A stretch of 64,000 bases of DNA from Dyadobacter jiangsuensis (GTDB lineage: Bacteria; Bacteroidota; Bacteroidia; Cytophagales; Spirosomataceae): contig NZ_PYAS01000002.1 of NCBI RefSeq assembly GCF_003014695.1, forward strand, positions 434,001 to 498,000. The letters run 5' to 3'. Position numbers and translations under genes: made by a program. The notes under the pieces were generated by a model, which searched no databases, was not told the DNA's origin, and saw nothing but the letters and a program-made list of their open reading frames with translations. Below are positions 9,711 to 19,420 of the stretch, one piece after another (the first letter of the stretch is position 1; each line of letters begins with the position of its first letter).

Positions 9711-9749
9711 GGGGATCGATTACCTTAAATTAACACTTAGTTTAATCAG

Positions 9750-9866
9750 ATGAAAGTCAAAGCATCAGTAAAGAAACGCAGCGAGGACTGCAAGGTTATC
9801 CGCCGGAAGGGTAAAGTGTACGTTATTAACAAGAAGAACCCACGGTATAAACAAAGACAAGGATAA
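9750..9866 (+). CDS. rpmJ: 50S ribosomal protein L36, zinc-free form
   Basis: This is a 38-codon gene between infA and rpsM. It starts [17 protein letters not shown] and ends [12 protein letters not shown]. The zinc-binding form of L36 has three cysteines and a histidine; here only Cys14 remains, with Ser11, Asn27 and Tyr33 at the other ligand positions by simple alignment. It is therefore the C-minus type. It lies 5 bases before rpsM. Confidence 0.95.
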   Translation: MKVKASVKKRSEDCKVIRRKGKVYVINKKNPRYKQRQG

Positions 9867-9871
9867 TAATT

Positions 9872-10249
9872 ATGGCACGTATTGCAGGAGTAGACATTCC
9901 AGATCGCAAAAGAGGCGAAATCTCATTGACTTATATTTTCGGGATCGGCCGTAGCTCGGCTAAGAAAATCCTCGAAAAGGCAGGTGTTGATTTGAACAAA
10001 AAAGTGATCGACTGGACCGACGAAGAGTCTGGTGCGATCCGTGGGGTTATTGCTGGGGAATTTAAAGTAGAAGGCGCTCTTAAGTCTGAAGTTCAGTTGA
10101 GCATTAAGCGTCTTATGGATATCGCTTGTTATCGTGGTCTCCGTCACCGTAAAGGATTGCCTTTGCGTGGTCAGAGAACGAAAAACAACTCACGTACTCG
10201 TAAGGGTAAACGCAAAACTATCGCGAACAAGAAAAAGGCTACTAAATAA
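9872..10249 (+). CDS. rpsM: 30S ribosomal protein S13
   Basis: S13 lies at the top of the 30S head and contacts P-site tRNA and L5. The product has 125 residues, starts [19 protein letters not shown] and ends with the basic tail [20 protein letters not shown] plus a lysine-rich end. Order rpmJ-rpsM-rpsK-rpsD-rpoA-rplQ is the conserved alpha operon. Confidence 0.98.
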   Translation: MARIAGVDIPDRKRGEISLTYIFGIGRSSAKKILEKAGVDLNKKVIDWTDEESGAIRGVIAGEFKVEGALKSEVQLSIKRLMDIACYRGLRHRKGLPLRGQRTKNNSRTRKGKRKTIANKKKATK

Positions 10250-10294
10250 TAAAGTGAGCGGTGGAGCAATCCACAACTTATTATTCCAACAGCA

Positions 10295-10690
10295 ATGGCA
10301 CAGAATAAAAGAAAAGATAAAGCAAAAAAGAGAGTGGTTGTTGTGGAGCCTGTTGGTCAGGTTCACATCAAAGCTTCTTTCAATAATATCATCATCTCGA
10401 TTACCAACAGCAACGGACAAGTTATCTCTTGGGGTTCTGCCGGTAAAATGGGATTCCGTGGTTCTAAAAAGAACACGCCATACGCAGCTCAGACTGCTGC
10501 ACAGAGCGCTGCGCAAGTTGCGTTCGACCTCGGAATGCGTAAAGCAGAGGTTTTCGTTAAAGGACCAGGATCAGGCCGTGAGTCTGCTATCCGTACCATC
10601 CAGAATGCTGGTATCGAAGTGACCACTATCCGTGACATCACTCCACTTCCGCACAACGGATGCCGTCCTCCAAAACGTCGTAGAGTATAG
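10295..10690 (+). CDS. rpsK: 30S ribosomal protein S11
   Basis: S11 is a platform protein of the small subunit. The 131-residue product has [39 protein letters not shown] and the ending [18 protein letters not shown], all family hallmarks. The spacer between rpsM and rpsK contains a small GTGGA/TCCAC hairpin at about 10261-10273 with no T-run. Confidence 0.98.
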   Translation: MAQNKRKDKAKKRVVVVEPVGQVHIKASFNNIIISITNSNGQVISWGSAGKMGFRGSKKNTPYAAQTAAQSAAQVAFDLGMRKAEVFVKGPGSGRESAIRTIQNAGIEVTTIRDITPLPHNGCRPPKRRRV

Positions 10691-10700
10691 TAATTAGTTA

Positions 10701-10714
10701 GTACCGAAAGGTAC
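10701..10714 (+). promoter_or_regulatory. GAAA-tetraloop hairpin in the rpsK-rpsD spacer
   Basis: GTACC (10701-10705), GAAA (10706-10709) and GGTAC (10710-10714) form a perfect short stem capped by a GNRA tetraloop. No T-run follows, so it is unlikely to terminate. It could stabilise or mark the mRNA, or be part of an S4 binding site as in other alpha operons; the latter is speculation from gene order. Confidence 0.4.
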
Positions 10715-10780
10715 CCATTCGTAATTTGGACACTGGGGTTACAGAATGGTTTTTATCAATTTAGTAAACAAATAGTTTTA

Positions 10781-11386
10781 ATGGCACGTTATACAGGTCC
10801 CAAAACCAAAGTCGCAAGACGTTACGGAGAGCCCATCATGGGCCCAAGCAAAGCGCTTGCAAAGAAGAATTACCCTCCCGGAATGCACGGAAAGGGTCGT
10901 CGGTCAAAGAAGTCGGAGTACGCTCTGCAATTGGCTGAGAAACAAAAAGTGAAATTCATCTACGGTATCCTCGAGAGACAATTCCGTAGCTTGTTTGAGA
11001 AGGCTTCTGTTAAAGCAGGTCTTACAGGTGAAAACCTTTTGAGATATTGCGAAGCTCGTCTGGATAACACAGTTTACCGTTTGGGTATTGCTCCAACGCG
11101 CCGTGCTGCTCGTCAGCTCGTTTCGCACAAGCACATCCTTGTTGACGGTGAGATCGTAAACATCCCTTCTTACTCATTGCGTCCAGGACAGGTTGTTACG
11201 GTTCGTGAGAAATCTAAATCTCTCGAAGCAGTAACTGATAGCCTTGCAGGACATAGCGCAAAAGGTTTCAACTGGCTGGAATGGGACGCTCAGCAACTGT
11301 CTGGCAAGTTCGTTACATTCCCCGACCGTGAGTCAATTCCAGAAAACATCAACGAACAGCTGATCGTTGAGTTGTATTCTAAATAA
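10781..11386 (+). CDS. rpsD: 30S ribosomal protein S4
   Basis: S4 is a primary assembly protein of the 30S body and an autoregulator in other bacteria. The 201-residue product starts [18 protein letters not shown] and has the S4 RNA-binding domain ([20 protein letters not shown], then [10 protein letters not shown]). The zinc-knuckle cysteines found at the N-terminus of some S4 proteins are absent. It is followed by a hairpin with a T-run. Confidence 0.98.
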   Translation: MARYTGPKTKVARRYGEPIMGPSKALAKKNYPPGMHGKGRRSKKSEYALQLAEKQKVKFIYGILERQFRSLFEKASVKAGLTGENLLRYCEARLDNTVYRLGIAPTRRAARQLVSHKHILVDGEIVNIPSYSLRPGQVVTVREKSKSLEAVTDSLAGHSAKGFNWLEWDAQQLSGKFVTFPDRESIPENINEQLIVELYSK

Positions 11387-11403
11387 TAATCTTCATATTA
11401 CAT

Positions 11404-11438
11404 GCACTCCCCGAAATTTCGGGGTAGTGCTTTTTTTG
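11404..11438 (+). terminator. Rho-independent terminator or attenuator between rpsD and rpoA
   Basis: GCACTCCCCGAAA pairs with TTTCGGGGTAGTGC (11404-11430) with a single-base bulge, and is followed by TTTTTTT. It is the only strong terminator-like hairpin inside the cluster, so rpoA-rplQ are probably separated, wholly or partly, from the ribosomal genes upstream. Confidence 0.8.
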
Positions 11439-11520
11439 CTGGCAACAGCACAATTTTGCGATCGCAAAGGTAAGGTAGCGTGATCAACTATCATTTACTA
11501 CTATAAAAGGAGCAAGGACT

Positions 11521-12510
11521 ATGTCAATATTAGCTTTCCAAATGCCTGATAAGGTCGTCATGGAGAAAGCAGACGACTTTCACGGGTTGTTTGAGTTTAA
11601 GCCTTTAGAGAAAGGATACGGCGTAACCATTGGTAATGCGTTGCGTAGAATTCTCCTTTCGTCTTTGGAAGGTTACGCCATTACGAGTGTGAAGTTCCCA
11701 GGCGTGCTTCACGAATTTTCTTCTATCGAAGGTATAGTTGAGGATGTTACGGAAATCATCCTGAACCTGAAAATGGTTCGTTTTAAAAAAGTTTCTGACC
11801 TGAGTGAGAGCAGGATCGTTGTAAACCTTAAAAATGTATCGGTAATCACTGCCGGCGACATCGGGAAGTTTACAAGCGCATTTGAGGTTCTGAATCCGGA
11901 TCTGGTCATTTGCCATATAGATGATCAAAAGGAGTTCGAAATGGAACTTCTCTTGGATAAAGGTAGAGGTTACGTACCGGCAGACGAGCCACGGGCTAAT
12001 GAGCTTCCGTTCGGCTACATCGCGGTAGACTCCATTTATACGCCTATCAAAAATGTGAAATACAGCGTTGAAAACACGCGTGTTGAACAGCGTACCGACT
12101 ACGAACGTCTTTTGATCGACATCCAGACTGATGGATCTATCCACCCTGAGGATGCATTGAAAGGCGCTGCCAATATTCTGATCCAACACTTCATGCTGTT
12201 CTCTGACCAAACAATGACGTTTGAGAAGCAGAAAGCAGAAGAAGACAATCAGGTTGATGAGGAAATGCTGCGTATGAGAAAACTGTTGAAGACTTCATTG
12301 TCTGAACTGGATCTTTCAGTACGCGCTTACAACTGTTTGAAATCTGCGGATGTAAAAACTTTGGGTGACCTGGTAAGGCTCGAAATTTCTGACATGATGA
12401 AATTCCGGAACTTCGGTAAGAAATCACTCACTGAGTTGGAACAACTCGTAGCCGACAAGCAGCTCACATTTGGAATGGACGTGTCGAAGTACCGTCTGGA
12501 CGAGGATTAA
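11521..12510 (+). CDS. rpoA: DNA-directed RNA polymerase subunit alpha
   Basis: RpoA is the assembly platform of RNA polymerase. The 329-residue product has the N-terminal dimerisation domain ([20 protein letters not shown]) and the C-terminal domain ([20 protein letters not shown], then [12 protein letters not shown]). The start is preceded by AAAAGGAGCAAGGACT, an unusually good Shine-Dalgarno sequence for this phylum. The 134-base gap after rpsD contains a terminator, so rpoA may have its own promoter. Confidence 0.99.
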   Translation: MSILAFQMPDKVVMEKADDFHGLFEFKPLEKGYGVTIGNALRRILLSSLEGYAITSVKFPGVLHEFSSIEGIVEDVTEIILNLKMVRFKKVSDLSESRIVVNLKNVSVITAGDIGKFTSAFEVLNPDLVICHIDDQKEFEMELLLDKGRGYVPADEPRANELPFGYIAVDSIYTPIKNVKYSVENTRVEQRTDYERLLIDIQTDGSIHPEDALKGAANILIQHFMLFSDQTMTFEKQKAEEDNQVDEEMLRMRKLLKTSLSELDLSVRAYNCLKSADVKTLGDLVRLEISDMMKFRNFGKKSLTELEQLVADKQLTFGMDVSKYRLDED

Positions 12511-12582
12511 TTAAATTCCATCATAAGTATGTATTCTGTAGCGCGCTAACCGCGCCGCTCGAAGCAACTAAACAACAAAACA

Positions 12583-13134
12583 ATGAGACACGGTAAAAAG
12601 GACAATCACTTAGGAAGAACCGCATCACACCGCAAGGCGATGCTTTCAAACATGGCTTCCTCTTTGATCCTTCACAAAAGAATTGAAACAACCCTGGCTA
12701 AGGCAAAAGAACTTCGCAAGTTCGTTGAGCCTCTGCTGACTCGTGCGAAAGAAGATACTACCCACAACAGAAGGGTGGCATTCTCTTACCTGAACGACAA
12801 AGAATCTACGAAAGAACTTTTCGGTGTCGTTTCAGACAAAATCGCATCTCGTCCGGGTGGTTACACTCGCATCATCAAACTGGGTAACCGTTTGGGTGAC
12901 GCGGCTGAAACTGCTTTGATCGAGCTGGTTGATTTCAACGATGCACTGTTGCTTGCTAACGCCGACAAACCTGCTAAGACTCGTCGCAGCAGAAGAGGTG
13001 GCAAGAAAGAAGGAGCTGTTGAAGCTGCTCCTGTAAAGAAAGAAGATCATCCGATCGTAGCCGAAACTGAGGCTCCTGCCGAAGAAGAAGCTCCGAAAAC
13101 AGAAGAAACACCAGGCGAAACTGAAAAAGAATAG
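12583..13134 (+). CDS. rplQ: 50S ribosomal protein L17 with acidic C-terminal extension
   Basis: L17 lies near the tunnel exit. The first 125 or so residues are the normal domain ([20 protein letters not shown], then [18 protein letters not shown]). The remaining residues to 183 form an extension: a short basic stretch ([11 protein letters not shown]) followed by a Glu-, Pro- and Ala-rich acidic tail. Extended L17 proteins are common in Bacteroidota; the function of the tail is unknown. A strong terminator follows. Confidence 0.97.
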   Translation: MRHGKKDNHLGRTASHRKAMLSNMASSLILHKRIETTLAKAKELRKFVEPLLTRAKEDTTHNRRVAFSYLNDKESTKELFGVVSDKIASRPGGYTRIIKLGNRLGDAAETALIELVDFNDALLLANADKPAKTRRSRRGGKKEGAVEAAPVKKEDHPIVAETEAPAEEEAPKTEETPGETEKE

Positions 13135-13161
13135 TTTGGAAATCGGAAATTGAAATATAGG

Positions 13162-13198
13162 AAAAGGGTTGAACGGTTTCGTTTAACCCTTTTTTTTG
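13162..13198 (+). terminator. Terminator after rplQ
   Basis: AAAGGGTTGAAC pairs with GTTTAACCCTTT around a short loop and is followed by a run of eight T. It closes the S10-spc-alpha cluster. Confidence 0.85.
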
Positions 13199-13210
13199 AG
13201 TAAAAAGTCG

Positions 13211-13218
13211 TATTTTTG
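13211..13218 (+). promoter_or_regulatory. Probable -7 promoter box for carA
   Basis: TATTTTTG fits the Bacteroidota -7 consensus TAnnTTTG exactly. It lies 68 bases before the carA ATG and just after the rplQ terminator. A TTTG lies upstream but the spacer of 12 is shorter than the usual 17-23, so the -33 element is uncertain. Confidence 0.5.
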
Positions 13219-13285
13219 CACCAAAATTGAGCCGGCCGCCTGAAAATGGCCCAGAATAGGCCGGGAAATAGATTTAAACCATAAT

Positions 13286-14395
13286 ATGAATCAGAAAAAG
13301 GAAGCTCTGTTGTTGCTAGAAGACGGAACAGCATACAAAGGACTCGCTTTGGGTAAAAGTGGAACCACCGGTGGCGAAATTTGCTTTAACACGGGCATGA
13401 CCGGCTACCAGGAAATCTACACAGACCCTTCCTATTACGGTCAGGTTATCGTCAATACCAATGCGCACATCGGTAACTACGGTGTTCAGTTGGAGGACGA
13501 AGAAGAATCTGGCTCGGTTAAGATCCGCGGGATGGTTTGTAACACATTCTCACAGATCTATTCACGCGACACCGCTGATTTCTCTCTGCAAGAGTATTTC
13601 GAAAGGGCAAACATCGTTGGTATCAGCAACGTGGACACACGTCACCTGGTACGTCACGTACGCGAGAAAGGTGTGATGAACGCCATTATCTCTTCCGAGA
13701 TTCTCGACGAAGTAGAACTGATGAAAGAATTGAAGAAAATCCCTTCCATGGACGGGTTGGAGCTTTCTTCGGAAGTAACCACGGAGGAGCCTTACTTCAT
13801 GGGCGACGAGGCTACTGCCAAGTTCCGCGTTGCGGTGATGGATTATGGTATCAAGAAGAGCATTCTGCTGAACCTGACTTCAAGAGGCTGCTACTGCAAG
13901 GTTTTCCCTGCAAAAACATCCTACGAAGAAGTGCTGCAATGGAACCCCGATGGTTTCTTCATCTCGAATGGCCCCGGCGATCCTTCGGCAATGCCATACG
14001 CGGTTGAAAACGTATCCCAAATGGTAGAAACGGCTAAGCCAATTTTCGGTATCTGCCTTGGACACCAGTTGCTGGCGCTTTCAAGCGGTATTACCACTTA
14101 TAAAATGCATCATGGCCACCGCGGTTTGAACCACCCGGTGAAAAACCTGATCACAGGTCTTTGCGAGATTACTTCGCAAAACCACGGTTTCGCAGTGAAG
14201 CCGGATGAGATCGAAAGCCACCCGGATATCGAGGTTACGCACATCAACCTGAACGATAAAACCATCGAAGGTATCCGCAGAAAGGATTACCCGGCATTCT
14301 CGGTGCAGTACCACCCGGAAGCATCGCCAGGTCCGCACGATTCGCGTTATTTGTTCGACGAGTTTATCAAGCTGCTCGAAGCAAGCAAAGCATAA
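13286..14395 (+). CDS. carA: Carbamoyl-phosphate synthase small subunit (glutaminase)
   Basis: CarA releases ammonia from glutamine and passes it to CarB for carbamoyl phosphate, the precursor of pyrimidines and arginine. The 369-residue length is normal. The N-terminal small-chain domain begins with LLLEDGTAYKGLALGKSG. The class I glutamine amidotransferase domain has its triad at C257 (FGICLGHQLL), H343 and E345 (YHPEASPGP). carB is not adjacent. The gene stands alone between two terminators. Confidence 0.98.
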   Translation: MNQKKEALLLLEDGTAYKGLALGKSGTTGGEICFNTGMTGYQEIYTDPSYYGQVIVNTNAHIGNYGVQLEDEEESGSVKIRGMVCNTFSQIYSRDTADFSLQEYFERANIVGISNVDTRHLVRHVREKGVMNAIISSEILDEVELMKELKKIPSMDGLELSSEVTTEEPYFMGDEATAKFRVAVMDYGIKKSILLNLTSRGCYCKVFPAKTSYEEVLQWNPDGFFISNGPGDPSAMPYAVENVSQMVETAKPIFGICLGHQLLALSSGITTYKMHHGHRGLNHPVKNLITGLCEITSQNHGFAVKPDEIESHPDIEVTHINLNDKTIEGIRRKDYPAFSVQYHPEASPGPHDSRYLFDEFIKLLEASKA

Positions 14396-14400
14396 AACAG

Positions 14401-14436
14401 AAAGGTCCCTCAGCGCACTGGCAGAGGGACCTTTTC
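14401..14436. terminator. Bidirectional terminator between carA and the rhodanese-thioredoxin gene
   Basis: AAAGGTCCCTC pairs with GAGGGACCTTT across a 12-base loop. T follows on the + strand and A precedes, so it can serve both converging genes. Confidence 0.8.
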
Positions 14437-14468
14437 ATTTGTATTAATTGCAATGCATTAATATTGAC

Positions 14469-15170
14469 TTACAGCTGAGCATCCAGCAACGCCCGGAATT
14501 CCTTTTCTTCCATAAAGCCATTCTTGCGCGTAACGAGCTTTCCGTTTTTGTAAAGCAGGAACGCAGGGATTTCTTCAACGCCGAGTTCTTTCACCAATGC
14601 TTTATTGGGATCATACGCGATCGTTTCGATCCTGGCTTTACCGGCGTACTCCTTTTGCAGCTTCGTAACGGTAGGCAGCATTTTCACGCAAGGTGGGCAC
14701 CATTTGGCGTGAACGTCGATCAGGACGACTTTTTCGGAGTTTATGATTTTGTTAAATTCCGTACTGCTCATACCTTTCACACCGGCTTTGTTGGCGCCTT
14801 CCACGGCTTTGCCTGATGTGTTCCATTTCAGATAACCCCCTTTCATATCATAAACTTCCTTGAAACCACTCTCGTGCAATGCAGTGGCTGCCGCGGCGCT
14901 CCTTCCGCCAGAGAGGCAGTACACATAAACGGGCTTGTTCTTGTCCAGTTTTGCAATTTTCTCTCTAAAATCAGGACTTTTATAATCGACGTTTGCGGCT
15001 TTCGCCAAATGGCCTTCGCCATACTCGTCGGGCGTGCGTACATCCAGGAGCTGCGCATCGCCGGATTTGGCCAGTTGTTTTTCGAATTCTTCCGTAGTGA
15101 GCTGTTTCTGAGCTTGTAATGCGAGGGGTAAGGTAAGTAATGCGGTGGTTAGAATGTGGGTTAATTTCAT
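14469..15170 (-). CDS. Exported rhodanese-thioredoxin fusion protein
   Basis: The start at 15170 gives 233 residues with a signal peptide (MKLTHILTTALLTLPLALQA). An ATG four codons upstream is possible but the shorter form has the better signal. A rhodanese domain occupies about residues 22-122 with the loop CLSGGRS (catalytic C85). A thioredoxin domain occupies about 134-233 with WCPPC (C158, C161) and the cis-proline motif EIPAFL. Both catalytic cysteine sites are intact. The protein probably handles sulfur transfer or disulfide chemistry in the periplasm; the substrate is unknown. It is a single-gene unit, divergent from eno. Confidence 0.9.
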   Translation of the reverse strand: MKLTHILTTALLTLPLALQAQKQLTTEEFEKQLAKSGDAQLLDVRTPDEYGEGHLAKAANVDYKSPDFREKIAKLDKNKPVYVYCLSGGRSAAAATALHESGFKEVYDMKGGYLKWNTSGKAVEGANKAGVKGMSSTEFNKIINSEKVVLIDVHAKWCPPCVKMLPTVTKLQKEYAGKARIETIAYDPNKALVKELGVEEIPAFLLYKNGKLVTRKNGFMEEKEFRALLDAQL

Positions 15171-15280
15171 AGTAAATGGCATGGTTGACTAGCCTGTAAA
15201 TTTAGCCTAAAATGAATTCGAGTTTATGGATAACGATTTTTTTGCGTTATTTTGTACCGTTAACCATATTCCAAATTTAA

Positions 15281-16570
<1,290 letters not shown>

Positions 16571-16582
16571 TTCAAACCATTT

Positions 16583-16616
16583 AAGAGCCGGAGCCCAGTG
16601 CTCCGGTTCTTGTTTA
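16583..16616 (+). terminator. Terminator after eno
   Basis: AAGAGCCGGAGC pairs with GCTCCGGTTCTT across a 5-base loop (16583-16611), followed by a T-rich stretch. Confidence 0.75.
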
Positions 16617-16629
16617 AGGGTATTTCAAC

Positions 16630-16962
16630 ATGAAAAACCACTCATTCTGGTCTCTGCACACATTAAAGAACTTCTATATCGCCACGTTCGTCGTGTGGCT
16701 GATATGGATATTGTTCCTCGACAATAACAATATCCGGATCGTGATGTCGAACCGGATGAAAATGAAGGATCTCGAAAAGGAAAAAGCGATTCTTGAAACG
16801 AAGATCAAAGAGGTCAAAAAGGAGCGGAATGAGGTTTTCGGAAATCCCAGAATGCTTGAAAAATGGGCACGCGAGAAATTCATGATGCGCCGGCCCAACG
16901 AAGAAGTATATGTGATTGTGGACGAAAACAATCAGCCTGTCGAAAGCAAAAAGGAAGAGTAG
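16630..16962 (+). CDS. FtsB/DivIC-type septum formation protein
   Basis: This is a small bitopic membrane protein of 110 residues: a short cytoplasmic N-terminus, one membrane segment (about residues 14-33, FYIATFVVWLIWILFLD) and a coiled coil rich in Lys and Glu (about 43-72). After it comes a conserved segment WAREKFMMRRPNEEVYVI, typical of the FtsB/DivIC family. FtsB and DivIC act with FtsL in divisome assembly. Placement after eno matches the eno-ftsB pairing known in many bacteria. The exact paralog cannot be fixed from this sequence. Confidence 0.88.
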   Translation: MKNHSFWSLHTLKNFYIATFVVWLIWILFLDNNNIRIVMSNRMKMKDLEKEKAILETKIKEVKKERNEVFGNPRMLEKWAREKFMMRRPNEEVYVIVDENNQPVESKKEE

Positions 16963-17002
16963 GCTGTTACTCTTTTAAATATCATCTTAATTTCAGAATA
17001 CA

Positions 17003-18535
17003 TTGAGCAAGAAAGTCATCCTCATTATCATGGACGGCTGGGGGATCGCCAAAGTAGGCGAAGAAAACCGTTCCGCTATCCTGGCGGCAAATACCCCATT
17101 CTACGATTCCATTCTTCAAAAATATCCGCATAGCAAACTCGAAGCGAGTGGCCTGGCAGTGGGTTTGCCCGACGGACAAATGGGTAACTCCGAAGTAGGC
17201 CATACCAACCTCGGGGCTGGCCGCGTGGTTTATCAGGATCTGGTAAAAATCAACCTCGCGGTATCCGAGGGCACACTCGCACAGGAGCCCGCGCTTGCGC
17301 AGGCCCTCGACTACGCGAAAGCCGAAGGTAAGAAGGTTCATTTCATTGGTCTGGTTTCAGATGGCGGAGTGCATTCGCACATCGATCACCTGAAAGGCCT
17401 TTGCAAAATCGCCGCAGACCGTGGTTTGAGCGACGTATTCGTTCACGCATTCACCGATGGCCGTGATACGGATCCGAAAAGCGGATTGGGCTTCCTGACC
17501 GAACTGACCGAATCGATGGCACAAAGTACGGGACGTATCGCCAGCATTACCGGCCGTTACTACGCAATGGACCGCGATAAGCGCTGGGAGCGCGTGAAAC
17601 TGGCTTACGACGCCATGGTTCACGGCGAAGGCAAGCACGTGCCGGCGGGAGACGTTTTGAAAGCCGTACAAGCTTCCTACGAGGAAGGTGTTACCGACGA
17701 GTTTATCACACCGATCATCGCGACCAATGCCGACGGTTCTCCGCTTGCATTGATCCAGGACGGCGATGTGGTACTCTGTTTCAACTTCCGCACCGACCGC
17801 GGCCGCGAAATCACACAAGTGCTTACGCAGCAGGATTTCCACGAGCAGAATATGCACAAGCTCAATTTGAAATACGTCACCATGACCAACTATGATGATA
17901 CTTTCAAGGGCGTGGATGTGATTTTTGATAAAGACAACCTGAACAATACCCTCGGTGAAGTGCTCGAATCGGCTGGCAAAAAGCAGATCCGCATTGCTGA
18001 AACCGAGAAATACCCACACGTTACATTCTTCTTCTCGGGAGGCCGCGAAAAGCCTTTCGAAGGTGAAAGCCGCCTGCTTTGCCCTTCTCCGAAAGTGGCG
18101 ACCTACGATTTGCAGCCCGAAATGTCGGCATTCGACATTCGCGATGCGATCGTTCCTGAGCTGGTGAAGGAAGAAGTGGATTTCGTATGCCTCAACTTCG
18201 CTAACCCTGATATGGTAGGCCATACCGGCGTTTTCGAAGCGGCTGTGAAGGCTTGTGAGACGGTGGATCAATGCGTGCAGGCTGTTGTAACAACCGGTTT
18301 GGAGCATGGTTACTCGTCGATTATCATTGCTGACCACGGTAACTCGGATTACATGTCGAATGACGACGGTTCACCCAACACCGCGCATTCATTGAACCTG
18401 GTGCCATGCATTCTGGTGGATAATGAATACCAAAAGCCAATCCATAATGGAAAACTGGCCGACATCGCGCCGACCATTCTTGAATTGATGGGAATCGCTA
18501 AACCCGCAGAAATGACGGGAACTAGCATTCTCTAA
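17003..18535 (+). CDS. gpmI: 2,3-bisphosphoglycerate-independent phosphoglycerate mutase
   Basis: The enzyme interconverts 3- and 2-phosphoglycerate, the step before enolase. The 510-residue product is of normal length. Metal-binding and catalytic motifs are IIMDGWG, GNSEVGHTNLGAGR (catalytic S63), HAFTDGRDTDP, NFANPDMVGHTG and IADHGNSD. The start codon is TTG, chosen because the family begins exactly here (SKKVILIIMDGWG) and no ATG precedes it in frame nearby. A strong terminator follows. Confidence 0.98.
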   Translation: MSKKVILIIMDGWGIAKVGEENRSAILAANTPFYDSILQKYPHSKLEASGLAVGLPDGQMGNSEVGHTNLGAGRVVYQDLVKINLAVSEGTLAQEPALAQALDYAKAEGKKVHFIGLVSDGGVHSHIDHLKGLCKIAADRGLSDVFVHAFTDGRDTDPKSGLGFLTELTESMAQSTGRIASITGRYYAMDRDKRWERVKLAYDAMVHGEGKHVPAGDVLKAVQASYEEGVTDEFITPIIATNADGSPLALIQDGDVVLCFNFRTDRGREITQVLTQQDFHEQNMHKLNLKYVTMTNYDDTFKGVDVIFDKDNLNNTLGEVLESAGKKQIRIAETEKYPHVTFFFSGGREKPFEGESRLLCPSPKVATYDLQPEMSAFDIRDAIVPELVKEEVDFVCLNFANPDMVGHTGVFEAAVKACETVDQCVQAVVTTGLEHGYSSIIIADHGNSDYMSNDDGSPNTAHSLNLVPCILVDNEYQKPIHNGKLADIAPTILELMGIAKPAEMTGTSIL

Positions 18536-18565
18536 AACTTTCAGACATCGATTGATGTTAACCAG

Positions 18566-18596
18566 CAGAGAGTCCGTCGGGCTCTCTGTTTTTTTA
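18566..18596 (+). terminator. Terminator after gpmI
   Basis: CAGAGAGTCC pairs with GGGCTCTCTG (one wobble), followed by eight T. It lies 31 bases after the gpmI stop and overlaps no gene. Confidence 0.85.
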
Positions 18597-18612
18597 GCTA
18601 CATCTTAAATCC

Positions 18613-19188
18613 ATGCATTACCGCTTCTTTACCATTGTTGCAGCCGCTCTGCTTTTTTCATTGGTTTCCTGTCGCCAGGAAGAAACCCGCGACGATGCCC
18701 CCAAGGCCTACTACGATTTGAAAGGTTTCATTGAAAATCAGATCGTGTATTTGAATGAAAAGAAGCCGGAAGTGAGCAAGACAGCGACTTTGGGAAGCAA
18801 ACGCGAAAGTTCAAAAACGCGCGAAGTAGATTGGAAGAAGGAGCTGGAACTGTTTGTACAGGCTGATATTAACAAACCATCTTACCGCCAGAGTTACGAA
18901 GTGATCCAAAATGGCCCGCTGCATTACGAGTACCGCGTTAAACCGGGCAACGACCTGCCCGTGGCGTATCTGAAAATTGATTCGGATTCTGTTTTAAAAC
19001 AGCCGCTACGCGTCGAAGCTTTGATGCGCGCGTCAAATAAGGTGTACAATTCCGAAAAGAGAGTGGTGCTGAACGCAGTGAAACGGAATAACCTTATGGA
19101 AGTAAACGCCTATGATGTAACCGGTTACCAAAAGCTGATCTTCGTAGAGAAGAAGTCATTTAGCATTCATGGGGAAATAGGACTTTAA
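18613..19188 (+). CDS. Putative lipoprotein of unknown function
   Basis: The 191-residue protein has a lipoprotein signal peptide ending LVSC, with the lipidated cysteine at residue 20. The mature part is soluble, charged and mixed alpha/beta by eye, with a conserved-looking centre (SYEVIQNGPLHYEYRVKPGN). I do not recognise a family. It sits alone between the gpmI terminator and a structured spacer. It is probably attached to a membrane facing the periplasm. Confidence 0.8.
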   Translation: MHYRFFTIVAAALLFSLVSCRQEETRDDAPKAYYDLKGFIENQIVYLNEKKPEVSKTATLGSKRESSKTREVDWKKELELFVQADINKPSYRQSYEVIQNGPLHYEYRVKPGNDLPVAYLKIDSDSVLKQPLRVEALMRASNKVYNSEKRVVLNAVKRNNLMEVNAYDVTGYQKLIFVEKKSFSIHGEIGL

Positions 19189-19320
19189 CAGGGTAGTTGC
19201 ATTATTTTCTATGTACCTCCACACCATATTTTGTGGTAACATTACCCAATTTTCCAGCTGTAAATTTGAGATAGCCAGCGGTTTGTAGGAATTTTCTTAA
19301 TTGAAAAATATCGTTTTAAA

Positions 19321-19353
19321 AGAGCCAAATTCATGATAATGAGGCTCTTTTTT
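19321..19353 (+). terminator. Terminator-like hairpin after the lipoprotein gene
   Basis: AGAGCC (19321-19326) pairs with GGCTCT (19343-19348) across a 16-base AT-rich loop, followed by TTTTT. The large loop makes it a weaker candidate. The same bases may instead be the 5' part of the possible SRP RNA, so these two readings compete. Confidence 0.4.
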
Positions 19354-19420
19354 GCATTTCAGCAGGGCAGGAACGCAGCCGTCGGCATTGAGCGGCACAG
19401 AATTGTTTGATGTGAAGGCA
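19321..19420 (+). ncRNA. ffs: Possible small SRP RNA (4.5S)
   Basis: Positions 19363-19380 read CAGGGCAGGAACGCAGCC. This resembles the conserved apical region of bacterial SRP RNA: CAGG, a short stem, a GGAA loop, then GCAGCC. Short helices can be drawn around it: GC/GC twice at 19362-19379, and GCTC 19344-19347 with GAGC 19390-19393. AATTC also pairs with GAATT (19328-19332 with 19400-19404). The flanking helices are weak and the apical stem is shorter than in E. coli, so ends are approximate and the call rests mainly on the loop motif. Confidence 0.42.

Noticed and set aside
17357..18337. Open frame of 326 codons on the minus strand inside gpmI
   Set aside because: It lies wholly opposite a clear catalytic gene, has no recognisable motif, and is rich in His/Arg/Val as expected for the shadow of a codon-biased gene.
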